Shown: positions 48,964-58,876, numbered from the stretch's first letter. The stretch is 64,000 nt of DNA from Betaproteobacteria bacterium Ga0077526 (GCA_001464765.1 LNDV01000028.1:124001-188000), one strand, 5' to 3'. Notes: generated by a model from the letters alone, not told the origin. Translations and numbers: made by a program.

Positions 48964-51117
48964 GTGGCGCTCGTCGTTCTCTATCTCATCGCGGGCGTCG
49001 CCTATCTGCTGTGGCGCCCGTCGACCTTCAATGCCTCGGCGCCCGTCTTCTCCGGGGTGCTCTATGCGGCGGAACTCTTCGGGTTCTTCACCTCGCTGAT
49101 GCACATCGCCATGGTGTGGCGGCTGTCGGTGCGGGAACCGCCGGAGGCGCCGCCCGGCTTGCGCGTCGACGTGTTCGTTACGACCTACAACGAGCCCGTG
49201 GAGATGCTGAGGCGCACGCTGCTGGCTGCGAAGCTCATGCACTATCCGCACACCACCTGGCTGCTCGACGACGGTGACCGTCCCGAAATGAAGGCGCTCG
49301 CCGTGGAGCTCGATGTTCTCTACCTTTCGCGGGAACGCAACGACAACGCCAAGGCCGGCAACCTGAACAACGCCTTGCGATTCGCGCGTGGCGAGTACGT
49401 TTGCATCTTCGACGCAGACCACGCGCCGTCGCGCGAGTTTCTCCAGCGCACGCTCGGCTACTTCACCGACCCCGACGTCGCCTTCGTCTCCACGCCCCAG
49501 GATTTCTACAACCTCGATTCGTTCCAGCACCGCGCGAGACGCGGCGGGCGACTCGTGTGGAACGAACAGTCGCTGTTCTTCCGCGTGATCCAGCGCGGCA
49601 AGGACATGCGCAATGCCACCTTCTTCTGCGGGACGTGCGGCGTGCTCCGGCGCGCCGCGCTGGACGAGATCGGCGGGTTCTCGGTGGCGACCCTCACGGA
49701 GGATCTCGACACCTCGCTGCGCATCCACCAGAAGGGTTGGAAGTCGGTGTACCACGCCCAGTCACTGGCGTTCGGGCTGGCGCCCACGGACATTGTCCCG
49801 TTCATCAAGCAGCGCATGCGCTGGGGGCAGGGCGCCATGCAGGTCCTGCGGCGCCACGGCTTTGTGCTCTTCGCCCGCGGCCTCTCGCCGGGGCAGAAGC
49901 TCAACTACTTCGCCAGCATCGTGATGTACTTCGACGGCTGGCAGAAGCTCGTGTTCTACCTGGCCCCCGTGATCGTTCTGACGACGGGCGTCATGCCCAT
50001 TTCGGAGCTGTCCTGGGAGTTCCTCGCGCGATTCGTGCCTTACTTCCTGCTGAGCTTCTGGGTGTTCGAGGAAGTCGGGCGGGGGTATGGCCGGACGCTC
50101 GACACGCAGAGATACGACATGGCGCGCTACGCAGCCTTCATCTGGGCGACGACCGCGCTCGTCCGGGATCGACTGCGCTTTCGCGTCACGGACAAGATTC
50201 GCGCGGCCGACGCTGCAACGGCGGCGCGCCGGTTCATGCTGCCGCAGACCCTCGTGCTGACGGTGAACGCGCTGGCGGTACCCGTGGGAGTGCTGCTGTA
50301 CGGGCTGCAGGTCTCGCCGCTGCCGTTGGGTGCGGTCATCGCCAACGTGTTCTGGGCCGGTGTCAACGCGAGCCTCGCGCAGCTCGTGATCGGATTCACG
50401 CGGCGTATTGCGACGTTCCATCGGCGCGAGTACCGGTTCCCCATTCCCCTGCCTGCGATGCTCGATGCGGAGGGCCGGCATCCGCAGGCGGGCGTGCTCG
50501 ACGACGTGTCCGGTGACGGTTTCAAGTACTACGGGCAGTTTCCGGACTCGTTGTGCGTGGGTGACCTCGTCCACGGCGAGATTGTGCTGCCGGCGAGTCG
50601 GGTACGATTCCGGGCGCAGGTGCGGGCGATGTTCGGCAGCAGCAAGGACAGCGATGCCCGCGCGCTCGGGTGCGAGTTCCTGTGGGAGCGGCCGGAGAGC
50701 CGCGATGAACTGCTCGCGTTCCTCTACGGCTCCGACCTGCAGTGGAAGCTCAACCGTTTCGCCGAGCGATCGCTCACCCCGCTGGACCGTCTGCGCCGCT
50801 GGATGCGACCGACGCCGCGCGATGGCGAGGAGGAGCGGCCGCGATGGGCGTCCGCGCTGATCCGCAGTCGCGGTGGCGTGGGCGAAACGCGGGTGGGCGT
50901 GATCGCCGTACGCGCGGGACCGGACGAGCCGCGCACCCTCATCGCGTTCCGCCGTATCGGCGTCAAGGAGGATCTCACGGTGTACGTGACCACGCGGACC
51001 GGCACGCAACCCATGCGTGGCACGGCCGTTCTGTTCGACGCGATGCTCGCGAGCGGCACCCCGCTGTACTTCTACCGGTTCGAGCCGTCGGGCGAGTCGC
51101 CGGCGGAGTTGCGATGA
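48964..51117 (+). CDS. BcsA-type processive glycosyltransferase with PilZ domain
   Basis: This 717-residue membrane protein starts at GTG 48964, the first start codon in frame. Family-2 glycosyltransferase motifs are complete: LDDGD (101-105), DADH (150-153), TEDLD (245-249) and QRMRW (283-287). Several transmembrane segments lie at the N-terminus and around 315-475. A PilZ domain follows with RREYR (487-491) and DVSGDG (514-519), the c-di-GMP contacts. This is the layout of bacterial cellulose synthase BcsA, though some relatives make other beta-glucans. The next gene overlaps (ATGA at 51114). No bcsB, bcsZ or bcsC is in the window, so the secretion partner is missing here. The N-terminus is shorter than in classical BcsA. 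Confidence 0.87.
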   Translation: MALVVLYLIAGVAYLLWRPSTFNASAPVFSGVLYAAELFGFFTSLMHIAMVWRLSVREPPEAPPGLRVDVFVTTYNEPVEMLRRTLLAAKLMHYPHTTWLLDDGDRPEMKALAVELDVLYLSRERNDNAKAGNLNNALRFARGEYVCIFDADHAPSREFLQRTLGYFTDPDVAFVSTPQDFYNLDSFQHRARRGGRLVWNEQSLFFRVIQRGKDMRNATFFCGTCGVLRRAALDEIGGFSVATLTEDLDTSLRIHQKGWKSVYHAQSLAFGLAPTDIVPFIKQRMRWGQGAMQVLRRHGFVLFARGLSPGQKLNYFASIVMYFDGWQKLVFYLAPVIVLTTGVMPISELSWEFLARFVPYFLLSFWVFEEVGRGYGRTLDTQRYDMARYAAFIWATTALVRDRLRFRVTDKIRAADAATAARRFMLPQTLVLTVNALAVPVGVLLYGLQVSPLPLGAVIANVFWAGVNASLAQLVIGFTRRIATFHRREYRFPIPLPAMLDAEGRHPQAGVLDDVSGDGFKYYGQFPDSLCVGDLVHGEIVLPASRVRFRAQVRAMFGSSKDSDARALGCEFLWERPESRDELLAFLYGSDLQWKLNRFAERSLTPLDRLRRWMRPTPRDGEEERPRWASALIRSRGGVGETRVGVIAVRAGPDEPRTLIAFRRIGVKEDLTVYVTTRTGTQPMRGTAVLFDAMLASGTPLYFYRFEPSGESPAELR

Positions 51118-51836
51118 GGGCAGCGCGCCTGGTCGGCTGCGCCATGGCCGCGGTACTCGCGGTGCAGACCGCGCACGCGGGCGGACGTCTGCTGCTGGCC
51201 GGCGTGGAGAAGCGGCGGCAGGGCGAGCACTACGCTTACGTGGGCGCGCTGCTTCCGCTGCCTGGCGACAACCGGCTGGGGCAGGGCTGGGTCACGCGGC
51301 TCTGGGCCGACAGCAATCGTTACGGTTACGAAGTGTCGAATCCCGCGCTCTATCTGCGCGATCCGCAGCCCATCGATGCGCGCGCTCGTGGCCTGGAAGC
51401 GGCGTTGGGCTACCACGTGACCCGCGGCGGTCTCGCCGTCGCCGGGTATGCGGGACTGCGATACGTGGATACGCGCTTCACGCCCGAGGACCCGGGGTCG
51501 CGGGTGAGCGGGACTCAGCTCTGGCCAAAGCTGCAGTTCGAACTGGCCAACGACGTCTCGTCTCGCTGGCGCAGCCGCAACATCGCGTCCTACACCTTCG
51601 GACTGGAGCATTATTGGGTACGCTCGCACCTGGTGACGACCGTCGGAGACGGCTTCGAACTGGGGCCCGAACTGGTGCTCATGGGCGATCGCGACTACCG
51701 GGCGACGAAGCTGGGGCTCACGCTGGGCGGTCTCAAGCCGACGGCGGATTCCTCGCTCGCCTTGCGGGCGGGCCGGCACTTCCAGCAGGGCGCGAGCTCG
51801 TTCTACGTGGGCCTCGATTTCGCGCTGGATTTCTGA
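51114..51836 (+). CDS. BcsS-like exported beta-barrel protein
   Basis: This 240-residue protein has a signal peptide (VGCAMAAVLAVQTAHA). The mature part alternates short amphipathic strands (GGRLLLAGVEKRRQG, HYAYVGALLPLPG, GWVTRLWADSNRYGYEV) and ends SSFYVGLDFALDF with a terminal aromatic residue, as outer-membrane barrels do. The opening pattern resembles cellulose biosynthesis protein BcsS. Translation is coupled to the glycosyltransferase by a 4-base overlap (ATGA), which fits a role in polysaccharide export or attachment. The BcsS call is by eye and moderate. Confidence 0.6.
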   Translation: MRAARLVGCAMAAVLAVQTAHAGGRLLLAGVEKRRQGEHYAYVGALLPLPGDNRLGQGWVTRLWADSNRYGYEVSNPALYLRDPQPIDARARGLEAALGYHVTRGGLAVAGYAGLRYVDTRFTPEDPGSRVSGTQLWPKLQFELANDVSSRWRSRNIASYTFGLEHYWVRSHLVTTVGDGFELGPELVLMGDRDYRATKLGLTLGGLKPTADSSLALRAGRHFQQGASSFYVGLDFALDF

Positions 51837-51928
51837 ACCACGAACAAGTCCCTGCAAGGGAAGCTCTGTCGAGGTGGGGCGATCGCACCAGTCGAGCAGA
51901 GCTTCCAAAGGGGGCGGGAGAGATCTCG

Positions 51929-53026
51929 ATGCAGTTTCGCTTGCAGGCCATGCCGGACGACGGCCCGGTCAGGTTGCCCGACCCGCTCGGTTTCGGGCGA
52001 GTGTTCACGCGCCGCACGCTGGAGCAGCGGTACGAGACGTCCGGCGGATGGGGAGAGGCCGTCATTGGTCCGGCAGGGCGGATCGCCCTCGATGCGGCCG
52101 CAAACATCTTCCATAGCGGCCAGGGCATCTTCGAAGGCACCAAGGCCTATCTTCGTCCGGACGGGCGGGTGCAGCTTTTCCGTCCGGATGCGAACGCCGC
52201 GCGGTTCAACGCCTCTGCAGTGCGACTCGCGATGCCGACTCTGGATCCCACCGATTTCGTCGATGCGATCGACACGATCGTCTCGCTGGAGCGCGACTGG
52301 GTGCCTCCCGGCGAGGGCGCTTCGCTCTACATCCGTCCGTTCCTGATCGGCACCGAGGCGACGCTGGAAGTCCGGGCGAGCCGGGCGTTCCTCTTCTCGA
52401 TCCTGCTGAGTCCGGCGGGGCCTTACTTCGCGTCCGGGTTCCAGCCGGTCGGGATCCGCGTCGAGGAACACCACGTGCGTGCCGCCCCGGGCGGGACCGG
52501 CGCAGCGAAGACCATCGGCAACTACGCGGCGAGCCTCTTCGCCACGGAGGCCGCGCGGGTGGACGGCTATCAGCAGGTGTTGTGGCTCGACGCGGTGGAG
52601 CGCCGTTTCGTCGAGGAGGCGGGTTCGATGAACATCGCGTTCGTGTACGGCGGCAGCGAGATCGTGACGCCCGCGCTGAGCGGCAGCATCCTGCCGGGCA
52701 TCACGCGTGACTCAGTGCTGCGCATGGCGCCGGATCTCGGCCATCCGGTGCGCGAAGCCCTGCTCGACGCGAGCGAGGTGCTGCGCGACATCGCGTCGGG
52801 GCGTATCTCGGAAGTGTTCTGCATGGGCACGGCGGCCGTGGTGGTGCCGGTCGGCCGCATCGGCCGGCACGGCAAGGACACGGTCGTGGGCGCCGGGGAG
52901 GCCGGGCCGGTCACCCGCAAGCTCTACGCGGCCCTGACCGACATCCAGTACGGCCGCACGGCGGACCCCTACGGCTGGACGCGCATCGTCGATCCCGAAG
53001 CTGCTCTCTCACGCTGCTACGCCTGA
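51929..53026 (+). CDS. ilvE: Branched-chain-amino-acid aminotransferase
   Basis: This 365-residue protein is a fold-type IV PLP aminotransferase. It shows GQGIFEGTKAYLRPDGRV, LYIRPFLIGTE, the Schiff-base lysine in GAAKTIGNYAAS (Lys194), EEAGSMNIAFV and LPGITRDSVL. This is the long (bacterial/eukaryotic type II) BCAT layout. It interconverts leucine, isoleucine and valine with their 2-oxo acids using glutamate/2-oxoglutarate. ATG 51929 begins the family-like N-terminus; the longer upstream frame overlaps the barrel gene. Indolepyruvate oxidoreductase, acetolactate synthase and an Lrp regulator nearby make a loose branched/aromatic amino-acid neighbourhood. Confidence 0.92.
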   Translation: MQFRLQAMPDDGPVRLPDPLGFGRVFTRRTLEQRYETSGGWGEAVIGPAGRIALDAAANIFHSGQGIFEGTKAYLRPDGRVQLFRPDANAARFNASAVRLAMPTLDPTDFVDAIDTIVSLERDWVPPGEGASLYIRPFLIGTEATLEVRASRAFLFSILLSPAGPYFASGFQPVGIRVEEHHVRAAPGGTGAAKTIGNYAASLFATEAARVDGYQQVLWLDAVERRFVEEAGSMNIAFVYGGSEIVTPALSGSILPGITRDSVLRMAPDLGHPVREALLDASEVLRDIASGRISEVFCMGTAAVVVPVGRIGRHGKDTVVGAGEAGPVTRKLYAALTDIQYGRTADPYGWTRIVDPEAALSRCYA

Positions 53027-53037
53027 GCGCGCGCGGG

Positions 53038-53319
53038 ATGGATGCGCTGGAATGGCTTGCCCAGCCGAAGGCACCTGAAGGCGCGACAGGTCCGCTGAGG
53101 GCCCTGTGGCATTGCGCGCGTGGTGAGTGGGATCGGGCTCACATCCTGGTGCAGGACGACGAATCGCAGGACGCCGCGTGGGTCCACGCCCATCTCCACC
53201 GCGTGGAAGGCGATCTGGACAATGCGGGCTACTGGTATCGGCGTGCAGGGAAATCGGTGGCCCGCACGTCGCTGGAGGAAGAGCGCGCGGCGATGACCGC
53301 CGCGCTGCTCCCGCGCTGA
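53038..53319 (+). CDS. Small conserved protein of unknown function
   Basis: This 93-residue protein starts 11 bases after the aminotransferase stop. It has an N-terminal half with LRALWHCARGEWDRAHILVQ and a core HAHLHRVEGDLDNAGYWYRR, which I have seen conserved in short proteobacterial hypothetical proteins. There is no signal peptide or membrane segment. The helix-turn-helix-like repeats of small and aromatic residues hint at a TPR-type hairpin. Function unknown; co-transcription with ilvE is likely. Confidence 0.75.
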   Translation: MDALEWLAQPKAPEGATGPLRALWHCARGEWDRAHILVQDDESQDAAWVHAHLHRVEGDLDNAGYWYRRAGKSVARTSLEEERAAMTAALLPR

Positions 53320-53360
53320 TCGCATGACCCGCGCGGCTGCGCGGGTCATGGGTTGCTGAC

Positions 53361-56300
53361 TCAACTCACCGTCGCGGCGACTTTCCTGTCCGCCTGGGCC
53401 GGAGCGGCCTTCGGCGCGTTGCCGGTCACCGCACTCAGCGCGGCTTCCAGTTCCTTCCACCGCGCCAGCGCCTTCTTCACGTTGGCTTCCTTCACGTGTC
53501 CGAAGCCGCGCATCTGCTCGGGCACCGCGGCGAGTTCCAGAGCCAGATCGCGATTGCCTTCGTCCAGCCGCGGGAGCAGGGCTTCCACGGTCGCGACGTA
53601 GTCTTCGATGAGCTTGCGCTCGAGCTGCCGTTCTTCGGTGCGGCCGAACGGATCGAGACCCGTGCCCCGGAGGAACTTGAGCCTGGCCAGCGCGCCGAAC
53701 GCCCGTGCCATCCAGGGACCGTAACGGCGCTTCGTCAGCCGACCCTGCGCATCGCGCTTCGCGAACAGCGGAGGGGCGAGATGGAACGTGACCTCGAAGT
53801 CGCCTTCGAAGGTGGCCTCGAGCTGCTTGCGGAACTCGCCGTCGGCATAGAGGCGCGCGACCTCGTATTCATCCTTGTAGGCCATCAGCTTGAACAGCGA
53901 GCGTGCCACGGCCTTCGCGAGCGAATCACCCCGGCCGAGGGCCGATTCGGCGGCCTTCACCTTCTCGACGACGGCGGAGTACCGGGCCGCATAGGCCGCG
54001 TTCTGGTACTCGGTGAGGAACTTCACGTGCCGGCGGACGAGATCGTCGAGCCGCACGGGCATCTGCACGACCACCGGCGCGGTCGGCGTGGCGATCTGTT
54101 CCACCTTCGACAGATCGGCAGCGGCGCGACGGCCCCAGAGGAAGGCGGCCAGATTGGACTTCACCGCCACGCCGTGATGTTCGATGGCGCGAGCGATCGC
54201 GTCGGCACCGAGCGGAACCAGCCCCTTCTGGTAGGCGTAGCCCAGCATGAACAGATTGGTGGCGATGGCATCGCCCATCAGGGCGGTCGCGAGACGGGTG
54301 GCGTCCACGTAGTGCGAGCGGTCGGCGACGGACTCGTCGATGAGCGCGCGGATCTTCTCCGTGGGGAACTGCCAGTCGGGCTGGCGGGCGAAATAGCCGG
54401 GCGGCTGTTCGTGGAGATTCACGACCGCCACGGTGACGCCGGGACGGGTCTTGGCGATGACGTCCTGCGAACCCGCGGTGAGCATGTCGCAGCCCAGGAC
54501 GAGGTCGGCCTCGCCCGTGGCGACGCGCTGCGCGTGGATGCTGCTGGGATTCAGTGCGAGGCGCACGTGCGACGTGACCGCACCGTTTTTCTGGGACATG
54601 CCGGTCATGTCGAGCACCGAGACGCCCTTGCCTTCGAGGTGCGCGGCGAGGCCCAGCATCGCGCCGATGGTGATGACGCCGGTGCCGCCGATGCCCGTGA
54701 CGATGATGTTGTACGGACGGTCGGTCAGGGCCGGGACGGCCGGTTCCGGCACGGCCGGGAACGTGTCTTCCTTCGACGACTTCGTCTTGCGGACCTTGGC
54801 GCCCGTCAGCGTGACGAAGCTGGGGCAGAAGCCTTCGACGCAGGTGGTGTCCTGGTTGCAGGCGGACTGGTCGATCTCGCGCTTGCGGCCGAGTTCGGTT
54901 TCGAGGGGCAGCAGGGACACGCAGTTCGATGCCACGCCGCAGTCGCCGCAGCCTTCGCAGACGCGGGAGTTGATGAACACGCGTTCCTTGGCCTGCGGGA
55001 ACTCGCCCTTCTTGCGACGGCGGCGCTTCTCGGCGGCGCAGGTCTGGTCGTAGAGGATGACCGACACGCCCTTCACCTCGCGCATTTCACGCTGGATGGC
55101 GTCGAGGGTCTTGCGGTCGTGCAGCGTAACGATGGCCGGCAGCGCCGCGCGATCGGTGTAGCGGCCGAGATCCTCGGTCACCAGGGCGATGCGACGCACG
55201 CCTTCGGCGGCGACCTGGTGCGCGAGCTGCGGCACCGTGAGCGTGCCGTCGATGGGCTGACCGCCCGTCATGGCGACGGCGTCGTTGTAGAGGATCTTGT
55301 AGGTGATGTTCACGTTGGCGGCGACGGCGGCGCGCAGCGCGAGGTGGCCGGAGTGGAAGTACGTGCCGTCACCCAGGTTCGCGAACACGTGCTCGCGGTT
55401 GGAGAACATCGCCTGACCGATCCACGTGACCCCTTCGCCGCCCATCTGCGTCATGGTCTTGGTGTGCTCGGGGTAGATGGACGACGCCATCACGTGACAG
55501 CCGATGCCTGCGAGCGCCACGCTGCCCTCGGGCACCTTGGTCGAGCGGTTGTGCGGACAGCCCGAGCAGTAGTAGGCCGGACGGGCGGGCGTGTCCACCG
55601 CCTTGCGCAGCACGGCTTCCTTCGCTTCGAGGAACGACAGACGCGCGGAGATGAGATCGCTCTGGTGGAAGCGCGCGATGCGGCTCGCGATCACGCGGGC
55701 GATCTGCGCGACGGAGAAGTCGCTGGTCGCGGGCAGCAGCCATTCGCCGCGCGTCCCGACCCACTCGCCCTGCTCGTCGAACTTGCCGATGACGCGCGGG
55801 CGCACGTCGGCGTTCCAGTTGTAGAGATGTTCCTTCAGCTGGTACTCGACGACCTGGCGCTTCTCCTCGACCACCAGGATTTCCTCCAGGCCGCGCGCGA
55901 ACTCGCGCACGCCCACGGGTTCCAGCGGCCAGGGCATGCCGACCTTGAACAGGCGGATGCCGATGCGCGCGGCGGCGGCTTCGTCGATGCCCAGCTCTTC
56001 CAGGGCTTCCAGCACGTCCATGTACGACTTGCCCGAGGCGACGATGCCGAGGCGCGCATTGGGCGAATCCACCGTCACGCGGTTCAGCCGGTTGGCACGC
56101 GCGTAGGCGATGGCGGCGTAGATCTTGTGGTCCTGCATCAGCGCTTCCTGCGCGCGGGCCTGCGAGCCCAGCGTGCCGGCCCACAGGCGCGCGCTGAGCC
56201 CGCCTTCGGGCAGCACGACGTCGGCGGGGATCACGGTCTGCAGCGAGAACGGATCCGCCGGGATGGAGGCGGAGGACTCGACCGTGTCGGCCAGCGCCTT

Positions 56301-56891
56301 GAAGGCGACCGCACAGCCGGAGAAGCGCGACATGGCGAAGCCGTGCAGGCCGAGTTCCAGATACTCCTGCACGTTGCACGGGTAGAGCACCGGAATCATC
56401 GACGCGGCGAACAGGTGGTCGGTCTGGTGCGGCAGCGTGGAGGAGTAAGCGCCGTGGTCGTCGCCGGCCACCAGCAGCACGCCGCCGTGACGCGACGTGC
56501 CCGAGAAGTTCATGTGCTTGAAGACGTCGCCGCAGCGGTCGACGCCGGGACCCTTGCCGTACCAGAGGCCGAAGACGCCGTCGTAATCCGTGGGCCCGAC
56601 CAGGGAGACCTGCTGGCTGCCCCAGACCGCGGTGGCGGCGAGTTCCTCGTTGACGCCCGGCACGAACTGGATGTGCTGTTCCTCGAGGACGGCCTTGGCC
56701 TTCCACAGGGCTTCGTCGAGGCCGCCGAGCGGGGACCCGCGGTAGCCGGACACGAAGCCGCCCGTCTTGAGGCCGGCCTTCTCGTCCCGCAGACGCTGGA
56801 CGACGAGGAGGCGCACGAGCGCCTGGATGCCGCTCATGAAAACGCGGCCTTCGGTGGCGACGAGAGGATCGTCGGTCTTTACGGTCGACAT
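53361..56891 (-). CDS. Indolepyruvate:ferredoxin oxidoreductase, fused single-chain type
   Basis: This 1176-residue protein fuses the IorA and IorB functions. The N-terminal half has the pyrimidine and TPP domains (GGFVSGYRGSPLGGLD, VPGVNEELAATAVWGSQQ, YYCSGCPHNRSTKVPEGS). The middle carries a [4Fe-4S]-type cluster region (CEGCGDCGVASNC and CNQDTTCVEGFCPSF). The C-terminal half is the gamma domain (NIIVTGIGGTGVITIGAMLG). It oxidatively decarboxylates aryl- or branched 2-oxo acids to CoA thioesters and reduces ferredoxin. The start at ATG 56891 fits the family N-terminus (DDPLVATEGRVFMSGIQALV). The fused form is common in aerobic and facultative proteobacteria. It is convergent with the small gene at 53038. 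Confidence 0.93.
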   Translation of the reverse strand: MSTVKTDDPLVATEGRVFMSGIQALVRLLVVQRLRDEKAGLKTGGFVSGYRGSPLGGLDEALWKAKAVLEEQHIQFVPGVNEELAATAVWGSQQVSLVGPTDYDGVFGLWYGKGPGVDRCGDVFKHMNFSGTSRHGGVLLVAGDDHGAYSSTLPHQTDHLFAASMIPVLYPCNVQEYLELGLHGFAMSRFSGCAVAFKALADTVESSASIPADPFSLQTVIPADVVLPEGGLSARLWAGTLGSQARAQEALMQDHKIYAAIAYARANRLNRVTVDSPNARLGIVASGKSYMDVLEALEELGIDEAAAARIGIRLFKVGMPWPLEPVGVREFARGLEEILVVEEKRQVVEYQLKEHLYNWNADVRPRVIGKFDEQGEWVGTRGEWLLPATSDFSVAQIARVIASRIARFHQSDLISARLSFLEAKEAVLRKAVDTPARPAYYCSGCPHNRSTKVPEGSVALAGIGCHVMASSIYPEHTKTMTQMGGEGVTWIGQAMFSNREHVFANLGDGTYFHSGHLALRAAVAANVNITYKILYNDAVAMTGGQPIDGTLTVPQLAHQVAAEGVRRIALVTEDLGRYTDRAALPAIVTLHDRKTLDAIQREMREVKGVSVILYDQTCAAEKRRRRKKGEFPQAKERVFINSRVCEGCGDCGVASNCVSLLPLETELGRKREIDQSACNQDTTCVEGFCPSFVTLTGAKVRKTKSSKEDTFPAVPEPAVPALTDRPYNIIVTGIGGTGVITIGAMLGLAAHLEGKGVSVLDMTGMSQKNGAVTSHVRLALNPSSIHAQRVATGEADLVLGCDMLTAGSQDVIAKTRPGVTVAVVNLHEQPPGYFARQPDWQFPTEKIRALIDESVADRSHYVDATRLATALMGDAIATNLFMLGYAYQKGLVPLGADAIARAIEHHGVAVKSNLAAFLWGRRAAADLSKVEQIATPTAPVVVQMPVRLDDLVRRHVKFLTEYQNAAYAARYSAVVEKVKAAESALGRGDSLAKAVARSLFKLMAYKDEYEVARLYADGEFRKQLEATFEGDFEVTFHLAPPLFAKRDAQGRLTKRRYGPWMARAFGALARLKFLRGTGLDPFGRTEERQLERKLIEDYVATVEALLPRLDEGNRDLALELAAVPEQMRGFGHVKEANVKKALARWKELEAALSAVTGNAPKAAPAQADRKVAATVS

Positions 56892-56999
56892 GTGCGACTC
56901 CTGTAGGAACGCATTGTGTCCCGCGCCGGATAGGGCTGGGACTCCATGGTGCCGGGTCATGGGTGGGCCCGGCAACCGTCGGCGACTACCCCGCGCGGA

Positions 57000-58775
57000 T
57001 CACGCGCGGGGCAGACGGTACATCGTGTTCTCGTCCAGCATGACCTCGTGGTGCGCGGCACCGGCCGGGATCATCGGGAAGCAGTTCGCGAGCGAGGCGA
57101 CGCCCACGTCCAGGAAGTACGCGCCGGGCGAGGCGAGGCAGCGCGCCAGCGCGGCTTCGAGATCGGCCGGGTCGGTGACGCGCTCGGCCTGCCAGCCGAA
57201 GCCGCGGGCAACGGCCACGAAGTCCGGCAGGGCCTCGGTCCAGCTGTGGCTGCGGCGACCGCCGTGGTGGAGTTCCTGCCACTGGCGGACCATGCCCATG
57301 CAGCCGTTGTTCGACACGATGACCTTCACGGGGGTCGCGTGCTGCACGGCCGTGGACATCTCCTGGATGTTCATGAGGATGGAGGCATCCCCGCTCACGC
57401 ATACCACCAGCGCGTCGGGTTCCGCGATCTGTGCGCCGATCGCGGCGGGCAGGCCGTAGCCCATGGTGCCGGCGCCGCCGGAGGTGAGCCAGCGGTGGGG
57501 CCGTTCGAAGGGCAGGAACTGCGCGGCCCACATCTGATGCTGACCCACGTCCGTGCTCACGATGGCATCGCGGCCGGCGAGCTGCTCGCCCAGGGCGCTC
57601 ATCAGGTGGCGCGGCTGGATCACGTCGTCGCTGCGCTCCACGCGGAGGCAGTCTTCGGCGCGCCAGGTGTGAACCGCGGCCCACCAGTCGGCGAGATCCG
57701 TGCGGGGCTCGGCGCATTCGGCGAGACAGCGTTCGAGCTCCTCCAGCACGGCGCCGCAGTCGCCCACCAGCGGCACGTCCACGGGGACGAGGCGCCCGAC
57801 CGACTTGGGGTCGACATCGATGTGAATCTTGCGAGAGCCGGGGCAGAAGGCGTCCAGACGGCCGGTGACCCGGTCGTCGAAGCGGGCGCCGACGCAGACG
57901 ACGAGATCGGCCTCGTGCATCGCGACGTTGGCTTCGAGCGTGCCATGCATGCCGAGCATCCCGAGGAAGCGCGGATCGGACGCGGGAAACGCGCCGAGGC
58001 CCATGAGCGTGAGGGTGCAGGGGGCGTCGGCGTCACGGACGATGCGGGTGAAGGCGTTGCACGCCGCTTCGCCGGAATTGATGAGGCCGCCGCCGCCGTA
58101 GAAGATGGGACGACGGGCATTGCGGATGAGGGCGGCGGCTTCGCGCAGCGCCTCGGTCGTGCAGGACATCGAGCGGGGCTTCGCGGCGGTGGCCGGCAGC
58201 GGAGCCGGCGCAGCGACCTCGGCCTGCTGCACGTCCTTCGGCATTTCGAGCAGCACGGGGCCGGGGCGGCCGCCGGCGGCGGTGGCGAGCGCCTTCCGCA
58301 CGAGGGCTACGGTGTCCTCGGGCTGTTCGACCCGGGCGTTCCACTTGGTGACGGGGCGGGAGATGCCGAGCGCATCGCACTCCTGGAAGGCCTGGGTGCC
58401 GATCAGCGCGCGGGGGACCTGGCCGCAGATGCACAGCACCGGGATGGAGTCGCACATGGCGTCCAGCAGTCCGGTGGTGGTGTTGCTCATGCCGGGGCCG
58501 GAGGTGGCGATGACCACCCCGACCTTGCCCGTGACCCGCGCGTAGCCCTCGGCGGCGTGGACGGCGGCCTGCTCGTGGCGCACGAGCACATGGTGCAGAC
58601 GCGGCTCGCCGTGCAGGGCATCGTAGATCGGGAGCACCGCGCCGCCCGGATAGCCGAACACCACCTCGACGCCCCCTTCCACGAGGGTGTCGAGGAGCCG
58701 TTGCGCCGCGTTCCGCGGGGCGGCGTCGGGCGTTTCGGCGAGGAGGGCGGGGGCCGCGAGGGCGAGTTCGTTCAT
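57000..58775 (-). CDS. Acetolactate synthase large subunit-type TPP enzyme
   Basis: This 591-residue protein has all three TPP-enzyme domains. The catalytic Glu is in VRHEQAAVHAAEGYARVTG, the FAD/PYR segment includes CGQVPRALIGTQAFQE, and the TPP/Mg motif is SGDASILMNIQEMSTAV with NNGCMGMVRQW. It makes 2-acetolactate or 2-aceto-2-hydroxybutyrate, the first step of branched-chain amino-acid synthesis. No ilvN small subunit is adjacent, so feedback control is unclear and it could be a catabolic homologue. Start candidates are ATG 58775 and ATG 58784. It is divergent from an Lrp regulator, the most likely controller. Confidence 0.88.
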   Translation of the reverse strand: MNELALAAPALLAETPDAAPRNAAQRLLDTLVEGGVEVVFGYPGGAVLPIYDALHGEPRLHHVLVRHEQAAVHAAEGYARVTGKVGVVIATSGPGMSNTTTGLLDAMCDSIPVLCICGQVPRALIGTQAFQECDALGISRPVTKWNARVEQPEDTVALVRKALATAAGGRPGPVLLEMPKDVQQAEVAAPAPLPATAAKPRSMSCTTEALREAAALIRNARRPIFYGGGGLINSGEAACNAFTRIVRDADAPCTLTLMGLGAFPASDPRFLGMLGMHGTLEANVAMHEADLVVCVGARFDDRVTGRLDAFCPGSRKIHIDVDPKSVGRLVPVDVPLVGDCGAVLEELERCLAECAEPRTDLADWWAAVHTWRAEDCLRVERSDDVIQPRHLMSALGEQLAGRDAIVSTDVGQHQMWAAQFLPFERPHRWLTSGGAGTMGYGLPAAIGAQIAEPDALVVCVSGDASILMNIQEMSTAVQHATPVKVIVSNNGCMGMVRQWQELHHGGRRSHSWTEALPDFVAVARGFGWQAERVTDPADLEAALARCLASPGAYFLDVGVASLANCFPMIPAGAAHHEVMLDENTMYRLPRA

Positions 58776-58784
58776 GAGACACAT

Positions 58785-58876
58785 CGTATCGGAGAGTGGT
58801 CGGAAAGCGTTTCCGAATTTTCTGCACTCGGGCAAAATTATCAGGAAACTTTTCTGGAATAGGAGTGAATCGAAGA
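58785..58876. promoter_or_regulatory. Divergent promoter region of the acetolactate synthase and Lrp genes
   Basis: The region is unusually AT-rich for this genome (GAATTTTCTGCAC, then CAAAATTATCAGGAAAC and TTTTCTGGAATAGGAG). Repeated TTTTCTG/CAAAATTAT-like elements are the sort of loose dyad that Lrp-type regulators bind. Exact operators are not defined. Confidence 0.5.

Noticed and set aside
53496-56906. 1136-residue plus-strand frame opposite the indolepyruvate oxidoreductase
   Set aside because: Antisense shadow with biased composition; the minus strand encodes the full enzyme with iron-sulfur and TPP motifs.
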